A stretch of DNA of 52,678 nt from contig NZ_RQZH01000019.1 of assembly GCF_003932845.1 (NCBI RefSeq), positions 1 to 52,678 of the forward strand. Reading direction: 5' to 3'. Below are positions 45,409 to 52,678 of the stretch, piece by piece. Source of the DNA: Prevotella sp. OH937_COT-195 (lineage in GTDB: Bacteria > Bacteroidota > Bacteroidia > Bacteroidales > Bacteroidaceae). A model generated the notes under the pieces. It was not told where the DNA came from. It made no database searches and worked only from the letters and a program-made list of their open reading frames with translations. How positions within the stretch are numbered: the first letter of the stretch is position 1; the number at the start of each line of letters is the position of its first letter. The position numbers were made by a program, and so were the translations under genes.

Positions 45409-47946
45409 TCAGAATTTCATTGTGTAACTTATTGAAGGAATTATGGGCACGAGCCCCCTCGCTCTCAATTTTGTTGGCGATTTCTGTTCTCCCCCTGTGT
45501 GCAGAAATACGGAGTTTATGCGGTTATACACGTTGTAGATGCTCACGTTCAGTATTCTCTCTTTGCCTCGGCGTGTTACATGGTGCAGGTTGAAACCTAT
45601 GTCGAGACGGTGATATACGGGCAGTACTATATTGTTTGGCGTGCCGAACGTATTGTAGATACCGATTGTCGCCGCATCGACATTGCCGCTCGGTTCATTC
45701 TCTTTCCCGTTTTTCGATAATCCTGTTTCGGGGTCGGGCAGTGCCGGACCTTCGGCTTGCAGCGTAGCGTATGTGGCTCGGTGTCCTGTACGGCACACCC
45801 ATGCCGCATACATTTCCGCCTTTCGTCCCATTTTCAATCGGGCTGTTATGTTGAACTTGTGGCGACTGTCGAACTTGTCGTAGAACCACCCGTTGTATAG
45901 TTCCGAAAAGTTGCGCCTGTTCCATGACAAGGTGTATGAGGCATCTACCGTGAGTCGCGGAGAATGATATGAGGCATCTGCCTCTATGCCATAGAACCTG
46001 CCGTGCCCGTCGTTCACATACTTGTCCCAGTGGTTTGCGGGTATCTGCACGAGCCATCTCGTGCCGGACATCAACATGTGTCGCGATTCTTTCCAATAAC
46101 TTTCGAGTGATACGAACCATTTTTTGCTCAACTGCATGTATATTCCGGCGGCGATTTGCAACGAGTGCATAGGTCGTAGTCGCGGTGTGGTGGGTACCCA
46201 GTAGTCTGTAGGCATGGGAAGGTATGCGTTGTTTATGCAGTGTATTGTCTGAGTCATTTCGGATAAGGACAGTTTTACCGACGTGGAATGCGATGCCTGA
46301 AATTTCAGTGCCACCCTCGGGTCTATGTTCAGGAAATTCTTTTGCGTTCCATCCGCTGTGTGTGTATGGAACATTCCGGCGCGTATTCCGATGTTCAGAC
46401 TCCACCTTTCTCCGATGTGCATCTCGTCTTCTGCAAAGATTTTTGCCTCCGTTGCATACTGTCTGTTTGCAAATGCCATGCCGGAAGAGTCGGTTACTTG
46501 TGTCCCCTTTCCATATACATCGTGCTGTATTCGTGTCTGTGGGCGGAACACATGATATGTCATGTCGCCCCCGAAATGTATGTCATGGTGCATTGACGGA
46601 CGCCAGTGCAGAACGGCGCGCATGCCTAAATCCCTTACCGAAGAGCGATATTGCCGTATTACCAATTTGGAATCCTGCTCGCTGTCAATCTTATCTTGGC
46701 TGAACGTGGCGTATTCGTAGCGCGAGCGGTAGTATGCCAATGTTGTGCAGAACTCCGCACTCAGCGTTTTCGTCAACGTTCCTTTCCACCCTGCCGCAAC
46801 GTTGATGTTCCCGTAGTATATCTTCCATTTCTCGTTGTCCGTCTGGTTGTTATCTTCTATGTCGTCCCTGAATTTCAGGTAGTCCTTGCTCGAATACAGG
46901 CTCAGATAAATTCTGCTGTGCGGCGAGAAACGGTGTGTCAGTTTCGCGTTTATGTCGTGCAGGAAATATCTCATGTCTATCTTTTCGTCGTCAACGGTTT
47001 TGTTATGCATATACATTGCCGGCACCGTCACCGCGTCTAACCATGTCCGGCGCATGCCCATGACGTAGGTAGTACTGTACCCCTGCCTCTCTCCACGTTC
47101 CATCTGCTCCCGTTCCCGCCGGAGTTTTATGGGGCCTTCGAGCATAATCCGTCCGTCTATTAGCCCTATGTTGAGCAGTCCGTGCCTGTTGAGGGTGTCT
47201 CCGTCAATGGTGTGTACGTCTGTTACCGATGATATTCTGCCGCCAAATCGTGCGGGGAAACCGCTCTTGTAGAAATCGGTTCGATTGATAACATCAGTGT
47301 TGAAGGCCGAGAACAAGCCCAGTGCGTGACTGTTGCCATATACCGGAGTGTTGTCTATGAGAAAAAGATTCTCGTCGTTGTTTCCGCCGTGGACGTGCAT
47401 TCCCGCCGTGAGTTCCACTCCCTCCTGTACTCCCGATGTGCGTTGTAGTGTTTTAAGAAGGTCGGGCGAGGAGAGTAGCGAGAACTCGCTGTTGAGGTCG
47501 GCAGCCGAAAGTGTTCGCTTGCCGGTCTGTGTGGAGAGTACCCTCGAGCGCATATCTCCCCGTATTACCACCTCGTCGAGGCTGTCGGAGCGGAAAATAT
47601 CGGCCTCCAGTTCCTCTTTCCACTGATTCTGCCGTGCCCTCATCTGTTTTTTAACGCGTTTCTTCTCGTGTCGCGTAGCATCTTTCCGGAACAGCATGAC
47701 ATAAACTCCTTTCTGTCTGAACGTGATGCCGGAATTGTCGAAAAGCATTCTCAACCGTTGCTTCAGATTACCCACGAGCGGTACGCCGGTATATTCCGTA
47801 TCGAGCGGCAGGCTGCCTTCATATACGAAGTTAACCCGATGTTCGGTCTTGATTCGCTCCATCTCCTCGCGTACCGTTGTTTTGTGCTGTGCCCGACATA
47901 TTGCCGGAATCAAAGACAAAACTATAAATGTGATAATGTGTCTCAT
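45409..47946 (-). CDS. TonB-dependent receptor with STN signalling domain
   Basis: An outer-membrane receptor of 845 residues. After the signal peptide (MRHIITFIVLSLIPAICRAQ) comes an STN domain (about 25-90, with HRVNFVYEGSLPLDTEYTGV and LRMLFDNSGITFRQKG), the kind that contacts a FecR protein. A short basic linker, the plug (SLLSSPDLLKTLQRTSGVQE, LFLIDNTPVYGNSHALGLF) and a 22-strand-type barrel ending SYTMKF follow. STN plus FecR and an ECF sigma nearby points to a cell-surface signalling receptor that activates its own operon on substrate binding. No SusD-like gene is present, so a glycan substrate is not implied. Confidence 0.92.
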   Translation of the reverse strand: MRHIITFIVLSLIPAICRAQHKTTVREEMERIKTEHRVNFVYEGSLPLDTEYTGVPLVGNLKQRLRMLFDNSGITFRQKGVYVMLFRKDATRHEKKRVKKQMRARQNQWKEELEADIFRSDSLDEVVIRGDMRSRVLSTQTGKRTLSAADLNSEFSLLSSPDLLKTLQRTSGVQEGVELTAGMHVHGGNNDENLFLIDNTPVYGNSHALGLFSAFNTDVINRTDFYKSGFPARFGGRISSVTDVHTIDGDTLNRHGLLNIGLIDGRIMLEGPIKLRREREQMERGERQGYSTTYVMGMRRTWLDAVTVPAMYMHNKTVDDEKIDMRYFLHDINAKLTHRFSPHSRIYLSLYSSKDYLKFRDDIEDNNQTDNEKWKIYYGNINVAAGWKGTLTKTLSAEFCTTLAYYRSRYEYATFSQDKIDSEQDSKLVIRQYRSSVRDLGMRAVLHWRPSMHHDIHFGGDMTYHVFRPQTRIQHDVYGKGTQVTDSSGMAFANRQYATEAKIFAEDEMHIGERWSLNIGIRAGMFHTHTADGTQKNFLNIDPRVALKFQASHSTSVKLSLSEMTQTIHCINNAYLPMPTDYWVPTTPRLRPMHSLQIAAGIYMQLSKKWFVSLESYWKESRHMLMSGTRWLVQIPANHWDKYVNDGHGRFYGIEADASYHSPRLTVDASYTLSWNRRNFSELYNGWFYDKFDSRHKFNITARLKMGRKAEMYAAWVCRTGHRATYATLQAEGPALPDPETGLSKNGKENEPSGNVDAATIGIYNTFGTPNNIVLPVYHRLDIGFNLHHVTRRGKERILNVSIYNVYNRINSVFLHTGGEQKSPTKLRARGLVPIIPSISYTMKF

Positions 47947-48144
47947 CGTTTATCTTTTTTGCTGTTATGACGCGGTAGTATAATCTCTCCCCCATTGTGG
48001 AGTTGTTAATAAAAACTAAAACTCCGATTGGGCATTACTTCGATGACGTGTGTCTTTTTCTCTTATGCTTTTTTAACATTGATTGAATGGGGGATTTATG
48101 TAAAACATCGTTATATAGGTAGATTTTTTAAAACTATAATGATG

Positions 48145-48567
48145 ATGAAAAAGAAAATGAGTTATTTGCTCATGGCGTTTGCCATGATGTTGGTTGTTAC
48201 CGCTTGCGGCGACGATGTGGAAACGCTTTTGACGGCGGATACGTTGAAAAACACCGAGTGGAGCGGTTCGTTTGTAAAGATGAAGAACGGTACCGTTGAA
48301 AGCAGTAAGGTCGTAACGGTAAAGTTCGACAGCAACAATCACGGTGTTTATGTGTTGAACGACAAAGAATGCGAGTTCGATTTTGCCGTAAGCGGTTTGA
48401 AATTTTCGTTGATGCACAGTTTCTTTACAGATGTCAACGGCACTTACGAGTTGGAATCGGGTGTCCTCGGCAACACTTTGGTGATGCGCAAGTCAAGTGG
48501 TGATGCTTCGGAAATGTTCAGATTGAACCGTGGTGAAAATTCTCAGGAAAAGCAGAAAAGGAAATAA
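48145..48567 (+). CDS. Small lipoprotein divergent from the TonB receptor
   Basis: A 140-residue lipoprotein. Three ATGs in a row (48139, 48142, 48145) can start it; all lead to the signal sequence MKKKMSYLLMAFAMMLVVTA with lipobox cysteine in TACGDD. The rest is beta-rich (NTEWSGSFVKMKNGTVESSK, HGVYVLNDKECEFDFAV, GTYELESGVLGNTLVMRKSS) like small lipocalin-type or META-like folds, without a firm family. It diverges from the receptor operon across a region of about 190 bp, and its 3' end overlaps that of the sigma gene by 25 bp. Confidence 0.75.
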   Translation: MKKKMSYLLMAFAMMLVVTACGDDVETLLTADTLKNTEWSGSFVKMKNGTVESSKVVTVKFDSNNHGVYVLNDKECEFDFAVSGLKFSLMHSFFTDVNGTYELESGVLGNTLVMRKSSGDASEMFRLNRGENSQEKQKRK

Positions 48568-49052
48568 ATAAAGTTGTCTGCCTTGCCTCGTAAAGTGTGC
48601 AGGGCGCGACTTATAAGATTTTCCACGGTTTTTACCGAGATGTCCAGTTCGCATGCAATATCACGATAGCGCAGTCCGTCGCGTTTGCTCGGCAGCAGAA
48701 CTTCCCGTTGGCGTGGCGGAAGGGCATCAATGGCAGTCCATAGTTCAGCCTCGTTAATCGACCTGCCGACTGCCTCTTCATCGGAAATATCACCGTCAAC
48801 GTCCTGAGGGTTTATCCTCTCTGCGGTGTTTCCGGATTTTCGCAGGTAGTCTATGCAACTGTTACGGGTGGCAGAATAGAGATAAGCCTTGGTGTTCTCT
48901 ATATCTGCCCCTTTCCTTTTTTTCTCCACAAGTCGGAGAAAAAAATCTTGTACCACGTCTTCTGCCTTGTCGAGGTCTTGCAGGTAATGCAGAGCATACA
49001 TGCACAACGGGCGGTAATGGTAGCGGAAAAGCAGTTCTATACTTGTTTTCAT
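48543..49052 (-). CDS. ECF-type RNA polymerase sigma factor
   Basis: A sigma-70 family factor of 169 residues. Region 2 is LFRYHYRPLCMYALHYL, then DKAEDVVQDFFLRLVEKK and AYLYSATRNSCIDYLRKSG; region 4 is ALPPRQREVLLPSKRDGL and YRDIACELDISVKTVENLIS. It belongs with the FecR anti-sigma and TonB receptor downstream on the same strand, although a convergent lipoprotein gene lies between. It follows a small membrane-protein gene by 6 bp, so both are one transcript. Confidence 0.93.
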   Translation of the reverse strand: MKTSIELLFRYHYRPLCMYALHYLQDLDKAEDVVQDFFLRLVEKKRKGADIENTKAYLYSATRNSCIDYLRKSGNTAERINPQDVDGDISDEEAVGRSINEAELWTAIDALPPRQREVLLPSKRDGLRYRDIACELDISVKTVENLISRALHTLRGKADNFIYFLFCFS

Positions 49053-49058
49053 GGCGTG

Positions 49059-49367
49059 TTACATCGCTTTGCGCATTATACGCGTACCTATATAAATACA
49101 TACGGCAAACGACACCAAGAGCACCGCCAGCACGGGGAAAATAGTCTTGTCGATACTGCCTGTCATGGCAACGGCGGCACTCGGAAGTGGTGCCGCGGCG
49201 ACAACCGCCAGTGTCTTGGCAAACTGTCGTGCATAGGTTTTCCCGTCCTTTATTTTTGCCATGCGGGAGCGTGGTATCATATAGACTCCTCCCAAAGCAA
49301 CCAATGTTGCAAAGAGAATAATGCCTGTTGACAGACCGAGCATTACGACGGGGTAGGCATGTTGCAT
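49059..49367 (-). CDS. Small membrane protein of unknown function
   Basis: A 102-residue protein with two or three hydrophobic helices: VVMLGLSTGIILFATLVAL (about 7-30), a weaker one (LAVVAAAPLPSAAVAMTG, 53-70) and IFPVLAVLLVSFAVCIYIG (76-95). A basic loop (RSRMAKIKDGKTYARQFAK) joins the first two. No family is recognised. It lies just upstream of the ECF sigma gene and may be co-transcribed. A -7 box is at 49625-49632 on this strand. Confidence 0.7.
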   Translation of the reverse strand: MQHAYPVVMLGLSTGIILFATLVALGGVYMIPRSRMAKIKDGKTYARQFAKTLAVVAAAPLPSAAVAMTGSIDKTIFPVLAVLLVSFAVCIYIGTRIMRKAM

Positions 49368-49399
49368 GGTGTTTCTGTTGTATGCGTATAATCAACGTT

Positions 49400-49453
49400 A
49401 AAGAGTTGGGATTTGTGGAAACCGGAAAAGGTCTTCTTAAATCCCAACTCTTT
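49400..49453. repeat. Perfect 15-bp inverted repeat
   Basis: 49400-49414 pairs with 49439-49453 around a 24-nt loop. It lies in the 305-bp gap between malate dehydrogenase and the small membrane-protein gene, 33 bp ahead of the latter's ATG. No run of T follows on either strand, so it is not a standard terminator; it could be a leader structure or an operator. No gene is seen in the rest of the gap. Confidence 0.6.
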
Positions 49454-49624
49454 GTTATGGTAATTCTTTAAGTAAGTATTCAAAAATCAATATTATATAT
49501 ACATGTCGTTTTTTATACTTTTACTTTTCCCGTATCTCGACATTTCTTTTCGTCATTATGCCGTATGTAATGAGTAATGCAGCCTGCCACGCCATTTTTT
49601 TCATGCGACACATTTGCTGAGATA

Positions 49625-49632
49625 CAAACGTA
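49625..49632 (-). promoter_or_regulatory. Putative -7 box toward the membrane protein/sigma operon
   Basis: Reads TACGTTTG on the minus strand; -33 box is poor. If used, the leader would be about 255 nt and contain the inverted repeat at 49400-49453. Confidence 0.35.
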
Positions 49633-49672
49633 AATAATATAGGTAATTAATTTTGAAAACTTACTTGCAGGA

Positions 49673-50665
49673 TTATAAGTTCGGGTTAATCTTGTTCCAC
49701 TCGCTTACCGGCGGTACGATGTTCAGTGTTACGAGTTCGTCGCGCATCTTGCAGAGATGTTCGTAACTTGCGTCGAGTTTTGCGTTCTCTTCGGCAGTTC
49801 CCTGCGGAACTTCGAATTTTGCACCTTCGCAAGTCATGGTAGTCTGCATTGCCATCATAATATGGTCGTACTTGTCGGTCTTGACGTATGTACCCACGGG
49901 GAAACGGAAAGGCTCGCCACCCATCGCCGCGCGTATCATCTCAACCGAGAGATAAGACGGGCTTTGGAAAGAACTGCGTCCGCGCAACTCTATAATCTTT
50001 GCGCCACCCTTGGTTACATCGGTTTTCATTTGCTCCCACTCTGCTTCGGGGAACTCGTCGGTACCGATTATGTCGGTCAGTTTGCGACCTGCCACTACCA
50101 CATGGCTGCCGAACACTGCCATTTGTTCGCCGTGTCCTCCGTATGTGGCACAACCTGTAATTTCGTCCTGCATTACGTTGAATTTCTTGGCAAGTGCACT
50201 CTGGAGACGTGTCGTGTCAAGTCCGGCAAGTGTCGTAACCTGTCCGGGTTTCAGTCCGGAATACAGCAAAGTTACGAGACCGGTGAGGTCTGCCGGGTTG
50301 AATATAATCACCACATGCTTCACGTCGGGGCAGTATTTGTTAATGTTTCTTCCCAGTTCCTCTGCAATTTTGCAGTTGCCTGCCAGCAAATCCTCGCGTG
50401 TCATGCCGGCCTTGCGTGGTGCGCCACCCGAAGATATGATATATTTAGCGTTCTTGAAAGCCTCTTCCACGTCTGTGGTGGCAGTGATTTTCACGTTGCC
50501 GAAGCCGCTTTGACGCATCTCCTCTGCCACGCCTTCCGGCGAGAACACGTCATAAAGGCAGATGTCGTTTGTCAATCCCATCATCAATGCGGTTTGAACC
50601 ATGTTTGAGCCAATCATTCCGGCAGCACCGACGATTGTAAGTTTCTCGTTTGTTAAAAATGCCAT
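49673..50665 (-). CDS. mdh: Malate dehydrogenase
   Basis: An NAD-dependent malate dehydrogenase of 330 residues, interconverting malate and oxaloacetate in the reductive branch toward succinate. The Rossmann loop is IVGAAGMIGSNMVQTALMMG; the substrate region has GGAPRKAGMTREDLLAGN, and catalytic His178 lies in TYGGHGEQMAVFG. The NPADL motif (VVIIFNPADLTGLVTLLYSG) is the expected loop. Length and order match the family in Bacteroidales. It is a single-gene unit with a promoter at 50709-50735. Confidence 0.95.
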   Translation of the reverse strand: MAFLTNEKLTIVGAAGMIGSNMVQTALMMGLTNDICLYDVFSPEGVAEEMRQSGFGNVKITATTDVEEAFKNAKYIISSGGAPRKAGMTREDLLAGNCKIAEELGRNINKYCPDVKHVVIIFNPADLTGLVTLLYSGLKPGQVTTLAGLDTTRLQSALAKKFNVMQDEITGCATYGGHGEQMAVFGSHVVVAGRKLTDIIGTDEFPEAEWEQMKTDVTKGGAKIIELRGRSSFQSPSYLSVEMIRAAMGGEPFRFPVGTYVKTDKYDHIMMAMQTTMTCEGAKFEVPQGTAEENAKLDASYEHLCKMRDELVTLNIVPPVSEWNKINPNL

Positions 50666-50708
50666 AACTTGTTTTTTAATATTATTATATATAATGTTAC
50701 TCTGCCTG

Positions 50709-50735
50709 CAAAGTTAGAAAAAAAAAGTGTAACAA
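50709..50735 (-). promoter_or_regulatory. Promoter of the malate dehydrogenase gene
   Basis: On the minus strand: TTG (50735-50733), 16 nt (short), TAACTTTG (50716-50709), 43 nt ahead of the ATG. Confidence 0.5.
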
Positions 50736-50811
50736 TGTCTTTCCCATAAGAATAAAAATGTTATATTTTCTAAAAGATGCGACATCGGGGGTATCATATT
50801 TCGTTGTTCCT

Positions 50812-51020
50812 TTACCGAAGCCAAATCCCGAGTTGCGGGTTGGAGACACTGTACTGCTTTCCTTTTTTCGTCACAATGTCGTATTCGAGCGGTTTCTTTA
50901 TCGCCGCCTGCACGGCACTTGCCGATTTCAGAGTGCGTCTCTTGCCCCCTGACGTTATGCGCTCCACAATGTCGTCTTCGCAGATGGCATAACCGCATCC
51001 AATGAATGCAGTAATACGGC
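50812..51020 (-). pseudogene. C-terminal fragment of an ATPase-like protein
   Basis: About 65 residues at the end of an open frame (GGKRRTLKSASAVQAAIKKP, then LEYDIVTKKGKQYSVSNPQLGIWLR) resemble the winged-helix C-terminus of Bacteroidetes archaeal-type AAA ATPases. The upstream part of the frame reads through an oriT-like hairpin region and does not look like protein. It is probably a remnant trimmed by insertion or deletion of a mobile element. Confidence 0.4.
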
Positions 51021-51101
51021 AGGGCTTATCAACATCATTCTTAATATTGGCAAGGTGTGTCTTTGTCCGACAAACTGCCGTTTGTACCACAAAGCCCCTT
51101 G

Positions 51102-51141
51102 CCCCGAAAGGGGATCCAATCACTCCAAAGTCGTGATTGGA
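51102..51141 (+). other. oriT-like double hairpin upstream of mobA
   Basis: Two inverted repeats in a row: CCCC/GGGG around GAAA (51102-51113) and TCCAATCAC with GTGATTGGA (51115-51123, 51133-51141). Their place 24 bp ahead of a mobA-type gene is where transfer origins of Bacteroides mobilisable elements usually lie. The nick site cannot be set from sequence alone. Confidence 0.5.
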
Positions 51142-51164
51142 AGAACAAATAAAACAATACGATT

Positions 51165-51609
51165 ATGCCAAAATTAAAAATAGCCAACAACAACCGTTAC
51201 GGACACCGAAATATAGAAGAAGTACCACGCTGGGACAGATGGAACACTCGTATGCCCAATGCACAAGACCAACTGCGAGCCTTTGACTTATACAACAAGT
51301 CGGGTGCAGTGAGCAAATTCGATTTCGTGTGTGCCCGTATTCTCGGGGAGAGTTTCAAGGTCATTATGGTGGATAAGTCCACCGTGGATTATTATCGCAA
51401 ACTCACAGAAATTTCCGCTGAAGTCCACAGAATCGGGATAAACTACAATCAGGTGGTGAGCATGCTCCGCATCACCGAGAGAGAAATAACAAAGCAAGCC
51501 TCTGTTGCAGGAACTTATCCGCCTGATAAAAGAACCCACCGCCTTGCAAGAGCAGACGGTGAGTTTGACGATTGACTATTGCGAAAAATGTAGAATAATC
51601 ACTTTTTGA
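51165..51609 (+). pseudogene. mobA: Frameshifted mobilisation protein MobA
   Basis: A relaxosome protein of the MobA/MobC kind from Bacteroidales mobilisable or conjugative elements. The N-terminal part (RWDRWNTRMPNAQDQLRAFD, KSGAVSKFDFVCARILGESF, STVDYYRKLTEISAEVHRIG, INYNQVVSML) fits this family. Near 51486-51492 the frame changes: the open frame ends as unrelated residues at 51575, while the next frame gives the expected helical C-terminus (QSKPLLQELIRLIKEPTALQ, EQTVSLTIDYCEK) to 51609. The relaxase gene that normally follows is missing; the tail overlaps the end of the recombinase gene. It is a broken remnant. Confidence 0.7.
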
Positions 51610-52525
51610 GAAACTTAATCATCTGTGTAATGCAACGCTTCTTCTGTTCCATATTGGGGTGAACATATAGATTGAGCGTTGTCGTGATGTTCGCATGACC
51701 GAGCAACACGCTCACCGTCTTGTAGTCGCAGTTGCTCTCGATGCAGCGTGTGGCGAAACTGTGGCGTAATGCGTGATATTTCAGCCGAGGAATGTCCAGA
51801 CGTTTCATCAACCGATGATAGTAATTGCGATAGGTTCGCGGCTCTGTTGGGCTCTCTTCGTTGGTCAGCACATAGAAGTTCTCGTTCACTACTTTTTTCA
51901 GTGGTTTCACCATAGCCAAGAGTTCTTTGTTCATTGGTATCTCACGACACGAGTTCTTTGTCTTTGGGCTGTTAACAACCAATTCTGTATGCTTGCACTC
52001 ACCTTCTAAGATGTAGATACGCTCAATGGTACGATTTACGGTAATTGTACCATTGTCCGTATTGATGTCCGACCACTTCAAACCGCATATCTCACCAATG
52101 CGTAAGCCTGTGGTCAGACTGATGTAGATACCAAGATTGCGACACGTGAAGTTCTGCTTGATGAAATCAAGAATTTTCTTATGGTGTGCCACTGTCAGCA
52201 CCTCTATTTCCTTATTATTCTCTGTGCTTGGGTACTTAATGTCCCACTCCTGGTAGTTCATCCATCCGTTCTTCACTCCGAACTTCATCACCATCCTCAA
52301 TACAATAAGCATATCCTTCACCGTCTTGATACTGAGACCGCCATTGAGTTTCTGCAAGACAAACTCTTGCACATGTTTTTCACTCAGAGCCTCACAATCG
52401 CCAAATGATGGCAGTATGTGGTTCTCCAAAACTAACGCATAAGCAGCGTATGTGGACTGCTTCACGTAGCGTTGCTTGTCACTTTTCCAAGCTAACGCAA
52501 TTTCTCTAATCGTTTTTGCTTTCAT
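51599..52525 (-). CDS. Tyrosine recombinase, hsdS-associated type
   Basis: A site-specific recombinase of 308 residues. An N-terminal SAM-like core-binding domain (YVKQSTYAAYALVLENHILP, about 20-100) is followed by the catalytic domain with Arg142 (TGLRIGE), His251 and Arg254 (HALRHSFAT), His277 (LGHANITTT) and Tyr287 (LNLYVHP). The set is complete, so it should be active. The small size and the segment CIESNCDYKTVSVLLGHA fit the recombinases I recall beside hsdS genes in Bacteroidales, where they invert specificity cassettes. It is divergent from an hsdS cassette 56 bp away, which supports that role; an integrase of the adjoining element is the alternative. Confidence 0.9.
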   Translation of the reverse strand: MKAKTIREIALAWKSDKQRYVKQSTYAAYALVLENHILPSFGDCEALSEKHVQEFVLQKLNGGLSIKTVKDMLIVLRMVMKFGVKNGWMNYQEWDIKYPSTENNKEIEVLTVAHHKKILDFIKQNFTCRNLGIYISLTTGLRIGEICGLKWSDINTDNGTITVNRTIERIYILEGECKHTELVVNSPKTKNSCREIPMNKELLAMVKPLKKVVNENFYVLTNEESPTEPRTYRNYYHRLMKRLDIPRLKYHALRHSFATRCIESNCDYKTVSVLLGHANITTTLNLYVHPNMEQKKRCITQMIKFLKK

Positions 52526-52580
52526 ATATAATCCTTAATTTTAAAAAGTACATAATAATTAGAGAAACGTAATAACTTAA
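52526..52580. other. Spacer between recombinase and hsdS cassette
   Basis: A 55-bp AT-rich stretch. In-frame stop TAA at 52578-52580 closes the hsdS frame on its left. Recombination sites of hsdS inversion systems usually lie at such cassette borders; none can be proven from one side. Confidence 0.35.
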
Positions 52581-52678
52581 GTCCCAAATATAAGATTTCC
52601 GGAGTTTGTAGAAGAATGGAAAGAAGAGCGATTATCAGAAATTGCGTACTTGTACAAAGGTACAGGTATTTCAAAAGA
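52581..52678 (+). pseudogene. hsdS: Start-less hsdS specificity cassette, cut by window end
   Basis: The frame reads VPNIRFPEFVEEWKEERLSE then IAYLYKGTGISK, the typical opening of a type I restriction specificity subunit target-recognition domain (RFPEF..EW...L.EI....KG.GIS). An in-frame stop lies directly ahead and there is no ATG, so this copy cannot be translated as it stands. It runs off the window. Beside a recombinase, it most likely is a silent cassette that can be moved behind an expressed hsdS start by inversion. Confidence 0.7.

Noticed and set aside
48862..49395. 177-residue minus-strand frame over the sigma start
   Set aside because: It overlaps both the ECF sigma and the small membrane-protein genes in another frame and lacks features.
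49757..50608. 283-residue plus-strand open frame
   Set aside because: Antisense to malate dehydrogenase; no family features.
1..52678. tRNA, rRNA and CRISPR arrays
   Set aside because: No cloverleaf, rRNA-like stretch or regularly spaced direct repeats were noticed in the gaps when read by eye; a covariance-model search could still find a divergent small RNA.

Overview
The window looks like a chromosomal segment of a Bacteroidota member of the order Bacteroidales, most like Prevotellaceae or a close relative. The signs are Bacteroidetes-type promoters (TTTG or TTG, 19-21 nt, TAnnTTTG) ahead of many genes, a complete type IX secretion (T9SS) core operon, several secreted proteins with T9SS-type C-terminal tails, an STN-type TonB-dependent receptor with an ECF sigma factor and FecR, a DUF4249 lipoprotein and a hexapeptide carbonic anhydrase homologue. 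I see no rRNA, tRNA or CRISPR array.

Layout. 0.1-1.8 kb: a degenerate methyltransferase-like gene, a cobalamin adenosyltransferase and a DUF2795 protein. 2.2-13.6 kb: four large T9SS cargo genes in a row, three intact and one (about 4.3 kb) broken by at least three frameshifts. 14.2-20.9 kb: the T9SS core operon porP/sprF-like, gldK, gldL, gldM, gldN, followed by an outer-membrane beta-barrel gene. 21.0-22.6 kb: pabB-pabC for folate on the minus strand. 22.8-24.8 kb: an Eco47II-type restriction-modification system lodged directly upstream of priA (24.8-27.1 kb). 27.3-35.0 kb: an orphan lipoprotein, a FadL-type porin, a 7TM-HD phosphodiesterase, gltX and the Kdo transferase waaA. 35.5-39.1 kb: three more secreted proteins. 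39.3-43.5 kb: an EamA transporter, a gamma-carbonic anhydrase homologue and an EptA-like phosphoethanolamine transferase. 43.5-49.4 kb: a cell-surface signalling island (TonB receptor, DUF4249 lipoprotein, FecR, divergent lipoprotein, ECF sigma, small membrane protein). 49.7-50.7 kb: malate dehydrogenase. 50.8-52.7 kb: a mobile-element scar (ATPase tail, oriT-like hairpins, frameshifted mobA) running into a tyrosine recombinase and a start-less hsdS cassette cut by the window end.

How it fits together. The T9SS operon encodes the machine that exports the CTD-tailed proteins encoded on either side of it. WaaA and the EptA-like enzyme act on lipopolysaccharide, the outer-membrane component to which T9SS cargo is commonly anchored. 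The type II R-M system and the type I hsdS/recombinase module are two independent defence or epigenetic loci.

Most notable non-coding structure: a dispersed element of about 202 bp with terminal inverted repeats in three copies (8.45, 13.80 and 41.24 kb, one inverted), one copy holding a perfect 25-bp internal palindrome; a second family of short hairpins built from an ATTTCGCC-type motif (14.09, 28.18, 41.46 kb); and the hsdS/recombinase junction at the right edge, which looks like part of a phase-variable type I R-M locus.
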